This document shows, piece after piece, positions 42,749-51,280 of a DNA stretch of 56,724 bases. The translations under genes were made by a program, and so were the position numbers. How positions within the stretch are numbered: the first letter of the stretch is position 1; every line of letters starts with the position of its first letter. This DNA is from JAYEHK01 sp034659475 (GTDB taxonomy: Bacteria; Bacillota; Syntrophomonadia; Syntrophomonadales; Syntrophomonadaceae). The stretch covers positions 1-56,724 of the forward strand of contig JAYEHK010000035.1 of NCBI GenBank assembly GCA_034659475.1. Reading direction: 5' to 3'. A model generated the notes under the pieces. That model saw nothing but the letters and a program-made list of their open reading frames with translations, was not told the origin of the DNA and did no database searches.

Positions 42749-44101
42749 CTATTCCCCGCCAATACTCAAATGATTGAGCAAAAGAGAAGGCGTTGCCTTA
42801 CTTCCAAAAAAGCGCACATCATTCCCTACCGCATCAACATCCTTAAAAAGCTGTACCAAATTTCCAGCGATCGTTATTCCTCTAACCGGATAGGTTAACA
42901 CTCCATTTTCTATCATGATCCCGCTGGCTCCAACCGAGAAGTTCCCTGATATCGGATTGGCCGTATGCATCCCCATAACGTCCGTAATATACAAGCCTTT
43001 GCTGATCTGCCTCTGCAGCTTATCCGGGCTTTCGGTACCAAGCTCCAGAATAAAATTCGTTGTACCCACGGAAGGAAGACTCCGAAAGCTTCCCCTTTGT
43101 GCATTACCCGTAGATGCCTTTCCCTCTTTTAAGCCGCAGTGGGTGTCATATAAAAACCCGTTCAGAATCCCCTCACTGATCACCGGTTTTTTCGTTGAAA
43201 TAACCCCTTCAGCATCGAAAGGAAATGAGCCTATCCCCTGTTCATGCAGGGCATCATCAACAATATTCACGGCAGTGGAAGCCACTTTTTCACCAATTTT
43301 CCCGGCAAACATGGATTTACCCTTCTGAACGGAATCCGCCTCAACCGTTTGCCCAATCAAAGAGAGAAATCGCGCCGCAACCTGCGGTTCCATGATACAG
43401 GGAAGGTTACCTGACGAGATAGTACGGGCTTTCAGAGAACGCAGTGCTTTATGGGCCGCCTCTTCCCCCACCTGACCGGGTATGAGATCCGAAATTTTCC
43501 TTTTGATCATGGTTGAAAAACCATTCTGTGCATCTTCATCCTCCCGCGCCACGAGGAAAATATAAAGACCACAATAACTCCCTTTGCCATAGGCATACAG
43601 CCCTTTTGTATTCATAATGAGATTGCTGTAGATAGCATCTTCATAGCCCGCTCGTTCCACCACGCAAATTCTAGCATCCTTCGCTACAGCAATCTCCTCT
43701 ACCTCGCGAGCCATTTGTATTTTTTGTTCCACTGAGATTTTTTCAACCATAGGATCAAACGTGTTTACTGAAGGATAGTTTTTTACCGGATCCGGCAGAT
43801 GATGATATTCATCCGGGGTCGTATACGCGGAGATGCGAATAGCATTTTCAACCCCTTCTCTAACCGCAAAATCAGAAAAGTCAGAGGTGTAGGAAAAGCC
43901 CAGTCTCCCTTTGTGCATAATGCGAATTCCCATGCCAATCTGCTCGGCTTCCTTGAGTGTTTCTACCTTACCTCCGGTCAGTTCGATCCCCAGTTCTTTG
44001 GCATAAAGCACAAAGGCCTCCCCTTCAACACCCTGTTTCCGCATTACATCCAGGGCCTGTTGGCCTGCTTTTTGTAGTGTTGCCTCCATTGTCTGCCTCA
44101 C
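42749..44101 (-). CDS. pmbA: TldE/PmbA metalloprotease subunit
   Basis: The 450-residue protein is the TldE (PmbA) partner, which lacks the HExxxH metal motif. Recognisable segments are IGMGIRIMHKGRLGFSYTSD near residue 60 and the C-terminal SGNFSVGASGIMIENGVLTYPV. With TldD it forms the heterodimeric protease that trims antibiotics and peptides such as microcin B17. Here the peptide substrate is unknown. It follows tldD without a gap. Confidence 0.93.
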   Translation of the reverse strand: MRQTMEATLQKAGQQALDVMRKQGVEGEAFVLYAKELGIELTGGKVETLKEAEQIGMGIRIMHKGRLGFSYTSDFSDFAVREGVENAIRISAYTTPDEYHHLPDPVKNYPSVNTFDPMVEKISVEQKIQMAREVEEIAVAKDARICVVERAGYEDAIYSNLIMNTKGLYAYGKGSYCGLYIFLVAREDEDAQNGFSTMIKRKISDLIPGQVGEEAAHKALRSLKARTISSGNLPCIMEPQVAARFLSLIGQTVEADSVQKGKSMFAGKIGEKVASTAVNIVDDALHEQGIGSFPFDAEGVISTKKPVISEGILNGFLYDTHCGLKEGKASTGNAQRGSFRSLPSVGTTNFILELGTESPDKLQRQISKGLYITDVMGMHTANPISGNFSVGASGIMIENGVLTYPVRGITIAGNLVQLFKDVDAVGNDVRFFGSKATPSLLLNHLSIGGE

Positions 44102-45526
44102 CTACTTTCTTCTTACCGTTTTGATCGTGGGCCCGTTTCCTTCAAAAGTACCTCCGACCGTCAATTCTTTAATACGAATGGTCGGCTGTGCATCAGATAC
44201 GGGAACACCCTGTCCATCTTTGCCACACACACCGATGGAAAATCCCAGGTCTTTCCCAACCCGATCAATGTTCATCAGGACCTGTGGTCCATTTCCAGTA
44301 AGCATCGCTCCTCGGACCGGTCGTCCCACCTGTCCATCTTCAATTAAGTATCCCTCCTGCACATCAAACACAAAATCCCCATTCGTGGTATTAACCTGTC
44401 CGCCGCCCATTTTTTTGACCAGCAAGCCCTTATCAGTACTACGAATGATTTCCTCTGGATCATCGCTGCCCGGTGCAATAAAAGTATTACTCATCCTGGG
44501 AATCGGTTTATCCTGATAGGATTCACGTCTTCCATTGCCCGTCAGGGGCCATCCCCCTTTGGCCGCGGTCTGCCGATCATTTAGATAGCCCTTCAAGACG
44601 CCGTTTTCTATCAGCACAGTCTTACTTCCAGGACTTCCCTCATCATCAAAATGAAAGGTTCCATATTTGCCCTTTATCGTAGCGTCATCAATGACACTCA
44701 CTTCATCCACAGCAACCTGTTGCCCAATCTTATCCTTATATACAGACAGACCCTTTTGAACCAGATCTGCTTCTAAACCATGTCCACAGGCCTCATGTAC
44801 CATCGTACCTCCTGCCTCGGCATGCATCACTACAGGCATTTTCCCCACTGGCGCAGGGGGTGCCGATAGCATCGCTATTGCTCTATTCGCTGCCGTTCTT
44901 GCCATTTCCTCCACGGAGTATTCTTCCAGGAGTTCCCATCCCGTCATTCCACCCGCTGTTTCATACCCCGTTTGGATCTGTCCATCCCGAGCAGCTATAG
45001 CATTAACCATAAAACGCACCCTGCATAGTTCTTCTTCTACCAGATCTCCATCCGAATTAGCAATCTGTATCTTTTTATGGATATCTGCAACAGCTACAGT
45101 CACCTGACGAATCTCTTCATCCAGATTACGTGCCACCTGATTTGCCTTCATCACATATTCTATTTTTTCCGCAAAGTCTACTTGTTCCGGTAAACGTTTG
45201 ATCTCAAGCTCATAAGCAGACTGCTTGGATGTTAAAGCAATGACTTTTTCATCGGCATTTGGATTGAAAGCAGCCTGCCCAGCCAGTTGAGCCGCCTTTA
45301 GCAGACCCTCTTTGTTTAAATCATTGGTATAAACATAGGCGGTATACCCGTCCTTCATCACACGGATTCCCACCCCTTTTTCCCAGCCGCTGTTTACCTT
45401 TTCAATCCGATCATCTTCACAGATGACATTATTCAGATTCTTTTCCTCCACATAAACTTCCGCGAAATCTCCACCCTTTTTCAGAGCAGCTTCCAACAGT
45501 TCCTCCAATAAAGCCTTATCAAGCAT
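44102..45526 (-). CDS. tldD: TldD metalloprotease subunit
   Basis: The 474-residue catalytic subunit. The zinc motif is HEACGHGLEADLV, followed by the KDKIGQQVA and GTFHFDDEG segments of the family. The frame is open to 45550, but the ATG at 45526 is preceded by GGAGGGAAGG and gives the normal length. It directly precedes tldE. The terminator of the ABC transporter operon stands 29 bp upstream, so a promoter should lie in between or transcription reads through. Confidence 0.94.
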   Translation of the reverse strand: MLDKALLEELLEAALKKGGDFAEVYVEEKNLNNVICEDDRIEKVNSGWEKGVGIRVMKDGYTAYVYTNDLNKEGLLKAAQLAGQAAFNPNADEKVIALTSKQSAYELEIKRLPEQVDFAEKIEYVMKANQVARNLDEEIRQVTVAVADIHKKIQIANSDGDLVEEELCRVRFMVNAIAARDGQIQTGYETAGGMTGWELLEEYSVEEMARTAANRAIAMLSAPPAPVGKMPVVMHAEAGGTMVHEACGHGLEADLVQKGLSVYKDKIGQQVAVDEVSVIDDATIKGKYGTFHFDDEGSPGSKTVLIENGVLKGYLNDRQTAAKGGWPLTGNGRRESYQDKPIPRMSNTFIAPGSDDPEEIIRSTDKGLLVKKMGGGQVNTTNGDFVFDVQEGYLIEDGQVGRPVRGAMLTGNGPQVLMNIDRVGKDLGFSIGVCGKDGQGVPVSDAQPTIRIKELTVGGTFEGNGPTIKTVRRK

Positions 45527-45554
45527 TTCCTTCCCTCCATCCGTTTCCATCTTG

Positions 45555-45580
45555 AAAAAATCCCCAATGCAAGCATTGGG
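45555..45580 (-). terminator. Terminator of the nucleoside ABC operon
   Basis: The arms CCCAATGC / GCATTGGG (45563-45570, 45573-45580) are followed on the minus strand by GATTTTTTC. Located between the last permease gene and tldD. Confidence 0.85.
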
Positions 45581-45644
45581 AAAGCCAAAGCCTTCCCAAT
45601 AACATCACATTCTTATTCTGCGCGCAAAGCGCTTATTTTACCCA

Positions 45645-46574
45645 TCATCGTTCCTCCCGGTCATACGGTACACCTAGTGCACCTGGAGCACCTGCTTCCT
45701 GACGCAAACGAATGGTAACCAGAACCAGGACGAAAATGGTTAACAAATAGGGTAGCATCGATAAGAAAAACGACGATATATGAATACCCACCGTTTGCAT
45801 ACGGAAAGTAAGGGCTTCTACCCCTCCGAAAAGATAAGAACCAAAAACACCCCTGAGCGGATTCCAAAGAGCAAAGATAACCAATGCAACCGCGATCCAG
45901 CCTCTACCGGCCGTCATATTTTCCTGCCAGGTAGGTGCATAGGCCAGAGACAAATAAGCCCCACCCATCCCTGCAAGCATCCCTCCCAAAATAGTACAGA
46001 TATAACGCACTCTGCTCACGCTGATTCCTACTGCGTCTGCAGCTGCAGGATTTTCACCTACTGCGCGTGCATTCAATCCCCATTGAGTTCTATACAGTAC
46101 GTACCATAGAACAATGGCCAGTACGAGACTGATATACACAAGCGCATCATGCCTGAAAAGAATCGGCCCCAAAACTGGAATGTCTCCCAAAACAGGAACC
46201 ACCAAAGGTTTAAACGCTCCCCCAATCGGAATCCCCTGATAACTTTTCCCCATAAAGCCGCTGATACCGGTTCCAAAAATGGTCAATGCAAGACCACTGA
46301 CCACCTGATTTCCACGCAGGCTAACCGAGATAAACGCATGAATAGTGGCCATTAATCCTCCGCCAATGATAGCTGCCAGCAATCCATACCAATGATTTCC
46401 GGTGTTGACTGTAAAAATAAATCCCATAACAGCCCCAACCAGCATCATTCCTTCAACACCTAAATTCAAAATACCGGACCGTTCAGCCATCAGTTCTCCC
46501 AGAGCAGCAAAAAGGATAGGAGTTCCGGCAACAATTGCCGCTGCGAGCAATGCAATAAATGCTGATGCTTCCAC
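45645..46574 (-). CDS. ABC transporter permease, nucleoside/BMP type (second permease)
   Basis: A 309-residue inner-membrane permease of the BPD_transp_2 family with about nine hydrophobic segments. The stretch LGELMAERSGILNLGVEGMM at 25-45 and VGENPAAADAVGISVSRVRY, the coupling segment, are typical of NupQ-like permeases. It starts 3 bp after the first permease gene. Probably imports purine or pyrimidine nucleosides, judged from the family. Confidence 0.92.
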   Translation of the reverse strand: MEASAFIALLAAAIVAGTPILFAALGELMAERSGILNLGVEGMMLVGAVMGFIFTVNTGNHWYGLLAAIIGGGLMATIHAFISVSLRGNQVVSGLALTIFGTGISGFMGKSYQGIPIGGAFKPLVVPVLGDIPVLGPILFRHDALVYISLVLAIVLWYVLYRTQWGLNARAVGENPAAADAVGISVSRVRYICTILGGMLAGMGGAYLSLAYAPTWQENMTAGRGWIAVALVIFALWNPLRGVFGSYLFGGVEALTFRMQTVGIHISSFFLSMLPYLLTIFVLVLVTIRLRQEAGAPGALGVPYDREER

Positions 46575-46577
46575 TGT

Positions 46578-47642
46578 TTAAACCTCCTCCTTATTAAATG
46601 CCAGACGATATTTCATGAATATTTCACCGGCCAGCAGGAAGAATAACACAGCTCCCTGCAACATTAATACGATTGAAAAAGACACCCCAAAGGTTTGCAC
46701 ACCAAATCCTCCAACAAGAAGTGCTCCAAACAGGAACGCCACCACGATAATCGCAAAGGGATTTAAACGAGCCAGCCACGCAACAATAATGGCTGTATAA
46801 CCATATCCAGGCGATATACCCTGCTGCAGGCGATGGGTTATCCCCGCAACCTCAATCATGCCCGCTATTCCTGCAATACCTCCACTGATCAGCATCACGA
46901 GGAGAATATTTTTAGCTACACTCATACCAGCATATCTCGCCGCTTCCTGACTCTCACCGATCACCTTTACTTCATAACCCCAACGCGTATAGTTTAATAA
47001 AATATAGAAAACAACGGCAATCACCGCCGCAATAACAAGTCCCATATGAACCCTGCTCATTCCCAGTGTGGGCAGATAACCACCCGCCGGAAACCGAGGG
47101 GTCAGCGGAAACCCAAGACTACCTGGATCCTTCCACGGCCCAAAAACCAGATAATCCACCCAGAAGATCGCAACATAATTCAACATCAGACTGGTAATCG
47201 TTTCATTCACATCCCAGAAGGCCCTTAACGTTCCTGGAATAGCCCCCCACAAACCACCAGCAACAAATCCTGCTATAAGCATTATAGGAAGCATAAGCCA
47301 TGCGGAAGCATCCCCTACCGATAATGCCACCCCACTGGCAGCAAACGCCCCCATATATATCTGTCCTTCAGCTCCAATGTTCCATAATTTCATACGAAAA
47401 GCCAACGAGACCGCCAGACCGGCCAGACTCAATGGAATTGCTTTTACAATCGTTTCAGAAATCGCATATTTACTGCCAAACGCTCCCTGAAACATTCTTC
47501 TGTACGTTTCACCGGGCTCAAATCCTGAAAGCGATAAGAAAATCCACCCAAAGGCAAAAGCCAACAGGATAGATAGAATCGGAACAAAGACTCTGGCCGC
47601 TAAGAAATCCTGTTCTCTTTTTACCAACCTTAGTCTAAGCAT
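46578..47642 (-). CDS. ABC transporter permease, nucleoside/BMP type (first permease)
   Basis: The 354-residue permease has about nine to ten membrane segments. KLWNIGAEGQIYMGAFAA and VIGESQEAARYAGMSVAKN match the NupP-type permease, the usual partner of the shorter permease encoded next. Its ATG lies 8 bp inside the end of the ATPase gene, so translation is coupled. Confidence 0.92.
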   Translation of the reverse strand: MLRLRLVKREQDFLAARVFVPILSILLAFAFGWIFLSLSGFEPGETYRRMFQGAFGSKYAISETIVKAIPLSLAGLAVSLAFRMKLWNIGAEGQIYMGAFAASGVALSVGDASAWLMLPIMLIAGFVAGGLWGAIPGTLRAFWDVNETITSLMLNYVAIFWVDYLVFGPWKDPGSLGFPLTPRFPAGGYLPTLGMSRVHMGLVIAAVIAVVFYILLNYTRWGYEVKVIGESQEAARYAGMSVAKNILLVMLISGGIAGIAGMIEVAGITHRLQQGISPGYGYTAIIVAWLARLNPFAIIVVAFLFGALLVGGFGVQTFGVSFSIVLMLQGAVLFFLLAGEIFMKYRLAFNKEEV

Positions 47643-49164
47643 TATTCACACCTACTTCTTCAGCGCCCAACATAAGAGCACCGATTTTGTCAATGTCCGT
47701 TGATTCAACATCGAGGATGTCCTTAACCTGCCCATCGTACATCACCGCTACTCGATCAGCCATGCGGAAAATATCATCCAGGTCCTCAAGCACAAGCAAA
47801 ATCGCCGTTCCGCGTGCTCGTTCCTCTAATAGAATCTTATAAACAGCTTCAGCCGCCGCAACATCTAAACCCCTCACCAGGTATGACGCAACCAGCAGAC
47901 GCGGGGCCTGATCAATCTCTCTGCCCAGCAACAGCTTTTGCAAATTCCCTCCGGAAAGGTAGTTAATTGGATGCGCTACGTCAGAAAGATAAATATTATA
48001 GTCTTTCACCAATTTATTGGTGTAAGATCGAATTTTCTTATAATTAAAAAACGGACCACTGGAAAACACATTTCTGTGGTACGCCCTCAGAATAGAATTA
48101 TCCATCACATTAAGATTAGGAACCAAGCCCATACCCATTCTGTCTTCAGGTACCATCGTAATCCCCATATCTACTCTTTCTCGTATATCCATGTGATTGA
48201 TTTTTTCACCCAGAAGCAGAATATCTCCTGCTAACGGTGTCCGTAATCCTGCAATGGCTTCAACTAATTCCCGTTGACCATTTCCGGCAACCCCTGCTAT
48301 GGCAACAATTTCGCCACTGTGGATCGTCATATTGGCCCTGTGCACCGCAATATGTCCCTGATCAGCAGGGATCTGCAAATCTTTTATTTCCAGCACCGCG
48401 TCTCCGCTTTGAGATTTGCGATCAACCTTGCTGGCTTTCACTTCTCGAGCAACCATCATACTGGTTAATGTCTTTTCATCCAGATTTGCAATTCGGTCAT
48501 CCCCTACTACAGAACCTTTTCGAAGCACGGTAACATAATCAGCGATTTCCATTACTTCATTAAGTTTGTGTGTAATCAAAACCACAGCCTTACCCTGTTC
48601 GGCCATTTTTCTTAACACTTTAAAAAGGTCAGATACCTCCTGTGGCGTTAACACCGTCGTAGGTTCATCCATAATAAGAATGTCGCATCCCCGATACAAC
48701 ATTTTTAGAATTTCAACACGCTGTTGTTCTCCCAGCGATAATTGATTTACTTTTGCTGAAGGATTCACCTCAAGTCCGAATCGTTCCGACAGTTCCCTTG
48801 TTTCTTCCTCTATTTGTTTCCTATCCAGTTTTATTGTACCTGTTTGAGCACCCAGAACTATATTCTCAGCCACTGTGAAATTTTGAATCAAACGAAAATG
48901 TTGATAAATCATGCCGATTCCGGATTCCAGTGCATTCCGAGGTGAACGAAATTTAACAGGATTATTCCGAACTTTAATATACCCTGAATCAGGCCGATAA
49001 AGCCCGGCCAGAATACTCATAAGAGTGGACTTTCCTGCACCATTTTCTCCCAAAAGAGCATGGATTTCTCCCGGGTAAACCCTGAAACTAACATCTTCAT
49101 TAGCCATTACACCAGGAAAGCTTTTGCCTATTCTAACCATTTCAATAATAGGAACCCGTTTCAA
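47635..49164 (-). CDS. ABC transporter ATPase with two nucleotide-binding domains
   Basis: A 509-residue tandem ATPase of the sugar/nucleoside importer type. Domain 1 has Walker A LLGENGAGKST, signature LSLGEQQRVEI and Walker B LIMDEPTTVLT. Domain 2 has a degenerate Walker A (GVAGNGQREL) and signature LSGGNLQKLLLGRE. Walker B in domain 2 reads LVASYLVRGLD, lacking the catalytic Glu, as is common in this family. I place the start at TTG (49164), seven bases after GGAGGG. A hairpin at 49189-49211 separates it from the binding-protein gene. Confidence 0.93.
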   Translation of the reverse strand: MKRVPIIEMVRIGKSFPGVMANEDVSFRVYPGEIHALLGENGAGKSTLMSILAGLYRPDSGYIKVRNNPVKFRSPRNALESGIGMIYQHFRLIQNFTVAENIVLGAQTGTIKLDRKQIEEETRELSERFGLEVNPSAKVNQLSLGEQQRVEILKMLYRGCDILIMDEPTTVLTPQEVSDLFKVLRKMAEQGKAVVLITHKLNEVMEIADYVTVLRKGSVVGDDRIANLDEKTLTSMMVAREVKASKVDRKSQSGDAVLEIKDLQIPADQGHIAVHRANMTIHSGEIVAIAGVAGNGQRELVEAIAGLRTPLAGDILLLGEKINHMDIRERVDMGITMVPEDRMGMGLVPNLNVMDNSILRAYHRNVFSSGPFFNYKKIRSYTNKLVKDYNIYLSDVAHPINYLSGGNLQKLLLGREIDQAPRLLVASYLVRGLDVAAAEAVYKILLEERARGTAILLVLEDLDDIFRMADRVAVMYDGQVKDILDVESTDIDKIGALMLGAEEVGVNNA

Positions 49165-49187
49165 GCTTACTCCCTCCAATAATACGT

Positions 49188-49211
49188 AAAAGGCGGCACG
49201 AGGCCGCCTTT
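49188..49211 (-). terminator. Attenuating hairpin between binding protein and ATPase genes
   Basis: Nine-bp arms AAAGGCGGC / GCCGCCTTT with a five-base loop and a TTTTAC run on the minus strand. It should reduce expression of the ATPase and permeases compared with the abundant binding protein. Confidence 0.8.
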
Positions 49212-49227
49212 CATCTAAGCCCAATTT

Positions 49228-50328
49228 TTATTCGATCGTGCCTTCGACACCTTCTACAAACCAATCTATGCTCAGCATATCTGCATCGCTCATGGATTCA
49301 CCTTCCGAAATTTTCACAGTGCCATCCTGGGCTGTGATCGGACCAGTGAATACATCCCAGTCTTTATCATGCATTAATTTTTGCTTTTCTTCAACCTGTT
49401 GTTTTATTTCATCAGACACCTTATCACTTAAAGGTGCGAGAGCAACAATACCATCATCCAGTCCGCCCCAGTATGATTCGCTCTTCCACGTACCGTCAAT
49501 AACACCCTGTACAGCTCTTACATAATAGGGACCCCAGTTCCAAACCGGAGAGGTCAGGTTAGCATTGGGGGCAAATTTGCTCATATCAGTATTGTAACCA
49601 ATGGATAATTTCCCAGCTTCTTCAGCAGCCTGCTGCGGTGATGCTGTATCCTGATGCTGTGCAATGATGTCACAACCAGATTCCAGCAAACTCTTCGCTG
49701 CTTCCTTTTCTTTAGTCGGATCAAACCAAGTATTTGTCCAAACTACTTTCACAGTGACATCTGGATTGACAGATTGTGCACCCAGCGTAAACGCATTAAT
49801 TCCACGAACTACTTCGGGAATAGGAAACGCTGCTACATATCCAAGGGTATTGTTTTCGGTCATTTCCCCAGCTACCATTCCGCTCAAATAACGCGGTTGA
49901 TAAATGCGTCCAAAGTAGGTGGATACATTTTCAGCTGTGTTCTGCCCGGAGCAATGAAGAAAAGTAATATCAGGATATCTTTTTGCTACTTCAAGCATCG
50001 CGTCCCCATAGCCAAAACTATTGGCAGCAATCACTTTACAACCTTCCTGAGCCAGTTGTTCTATGTTTCTCTCGGCATCTGCACCTTCAGGAACATTTTC
50101 CAATACAACCGTCTCAACCTGCGGAATTTCGTTAACCAGATACTGTCTTCCCTGATCATGTGACAACGTCCAACCGGCATCTCCCGGAACACCTATGTAG
50201 ACGAAGCCAACCTTAACCGTTTCATTCTGCTCCGCCGGTTCATCGGCCTGCTGTCCACCACATCCAACAGCAAAAACTGTCAACAGCATGAGAACGACCA
50301 TGAGGACACCAAATTTTCTTGATTTCAT
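49228..50328 (-). CDS. BMP family substrate-binding lipoprotein
   Basis: The 366-residue protein has a lipoprotein signal peptide (lipobox ending at Cys23, AVGC) and a periplasmic-binding fold of the BMP/PnrA type (VGFVYIGVPGDAGWTLSHDQG, IAQHQDTASPQQAAEE). Homologues bind nucleosides. First gene of the four-gene ABC operon. Its transcription start would be in 50330-50500. I looked for a purine riboswitch there and did not see one. Confidence 0.93.
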   Translation of the reverse strand: MKSRKFGVLMVVLMLLTVFAVGCGGQQADEPAEQNETVKVGFVYIGVPGDAGWTLSHDQGRQYLVNEIPQVETVVLENVPEGADAERNIEQLAQEGCKVIAANSFGYGDAMLEVAKRYPDITFLHCSGQNTAENVSTYFGRIYQPRYLSGMVAGEMTENNTLGYVAAFPIPEVVRGINAFTLGAQSVNPDVTVKVVWTNTWFDPTKEKEAAKSLLESGCDIIAQHQDTASPQQAAEEAGKLSIGYNTDMSKFAPNANLTSPVWNWGPYYVRAVQGVIDGTWKSESYWGGLDDGIVALAPLSDKVSDEIKQQVEEKQKLMHDKDWDVFTGPITAQDGTVKISEGESMSDADMLSIDWFVEGVEGTIE

Positions 50329-50797
50329 AACCCCATTTTACCTCCCTTATTTTGTTTTGACTCTAATTCGTCCTTCTAAAAAAGTCGGGCAAATTAGCCA
50401 AAGTTTTATGCTTCGACATGTATATAAAATTTTCCTTCTTTTTTATCACGGAATTTTTTATATTTATACCGTTGGAAAGGGCACAATAGATAAACATAGT
50501 ATAAACAAATTTACTATTGTTTTATGCCCAGACAAGGTTGAAACACAATTGTTACTACTCAGCCATTAACAAAATAATAACTCAAGTTTCGCAGTTGACG
50601 GATTATGCGGCATAAAGTTGGTTAGTTGGTCAGTTGGAAAGAATAGGCACGGATTAACACGGCTGAGTAGTAACACACAATTTATAAATAAAATTATTAA
50701 AGCTTCTTGTATACCCTTCAGGGGTATGTTATGCTTAAGCTACAGTATTCAATATCATTATTATGATCCATGTTTTGCTGATAAGGAGGGTGGATTT
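50329..50797. other. Gap upstream of the ABC operon and selenoprotein gene
   Basis: This 469-bp gap must hold the divergent promoters of the lipoprotein gene (minus) and the selenoprotein gene (plus). It is A/T-rich to 50540. The rest is mostly a 124-bp inverted-repeat element (50551-50674). No further gene or recognised riboswitch is seen. Confidence 0.6.
50543..50682. mobile_element. 124-bp non-autonomous element with target duplication
   Basis: The element 50551-50674 has perfect 14-bp inverted ends, GTTACTACTCAGCC and GGCTGAGTAGTAAC. It is flanked by the same 8 bp, ACACAATT, at 50543-50550 and 50675-50682. Inside are three AGTTGG octamers (50616-50639), the GATTATGCGGCATAAAG unit and a CACGGATTAACACGG module. 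It has no coding capacity, so it is a MITE-like insertion moved in trans by an unknown transposase making 8-bp duplications. Confidence 0.85.
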
Positions 50798-51130
50798 ATG
50801 TTTACCATTAGTAAGAAAGCCCGAGATTATACGCTTAAAAAAGGCGGACACCTCAAGGTCTTTATGGAAGTTGTTAATTCTGGTGGCGGCTGATGTGCTT
50901 CACGGCAGGTAAGCAGCCGTATTCCGGCAGTTCGCACGGAACAACCCTATCCAAGAGAAAAATCCTTTTTCAAACCCTTTGAAGTAGATGACGTAACCAT
51001 ATGGCAGGCACAAAACCTGCGACCCGAAAAAAAAGGTGAACCCATACACATTGACATAGAAAAGCATTTATTGATCAGCTATCTAACCGTTTCCGGAGCA
51101 AAGCAGAAGGTTACCGTTTTTTCTGGGTAG
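50798..51130 (+). CDS. CC/Se-motif selenoprotein (HesB/IscA-like), UGA read as selenocysteine
   Basis: Behind an excellent AAGGAGGGTGG site, ATG at 50798 opens a frame of 110 codons ending in TAG, interrupted only by TGA at codon 32 (50891-50893). The context reads VVNSGGG-U-CAS, the signature of the CC/Se motif family, in which the U position is Cys or Sec followed by Cys. After the TGA the frame stays open for 78 codons with sensible protein sequence (EKSFFKPFEVDDVTIW, then IHIDIEKHLLISYLTV). A stem with a nine-base loop follows the TGA. Ordinary annotation would end it at 31 residues. The function of the family is unproven; redox or iron-sulfur chemistry is possible. Confidence 0.85.
50891..50920 (+). 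promoter_or_regulatory. Candidate bacterial SECIS element
   Basis: Starting with the in-frame TGA, the stem ACGGC (50902-50906) / GCCGT (50916-50920) encloses the loop AGGTAAGCA. A loop G (50908) stands 17 bases from the first base of the TGA, within the spacing expected of bacterial SECIS hairpins. The stem is short, so the fold is tentative. Confidence 0.5.
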
Positions 51131-51144
51131 GAAGTATACAACAA

Positions 51145-51258
51145 CGGGGGTGACACAGGGGGACGGTCTTGGTGTGTCATTATTATTTAGCAGTTCAAAT
51201 AACCATAAAAACTATCTCTAAAATGACACACCAAGACCGTCCCCCTGTGTCACCCCCG
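51145..51258. repeat. Long palindrome of the GTGACACAGGGGGACGG family, copy 2
   Basis: Perfect 37-nt arms (51145-51181 and 51222-51258) enclose a 40-nt loop, between the selenoprotein stop and the pilM stop. The outer half shares GGGGGACGG and the GTGACA edge with the palindrome at 22904. It can also act as a transcription barrier for the two convergent genes. Confidence 0.88.
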
Positions 51259-51280
51259 CTGCCCCTGCGCTGTTCTACAT

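Noticed and set aside
50329..50545. Purine riboswitch upstream of the nucleoside ABC operon
   Set aside because: I searched the leader for the conserved three-way junction pattern and did not see it; no terminator/antiterminator pair stands before the lipoprotein start.
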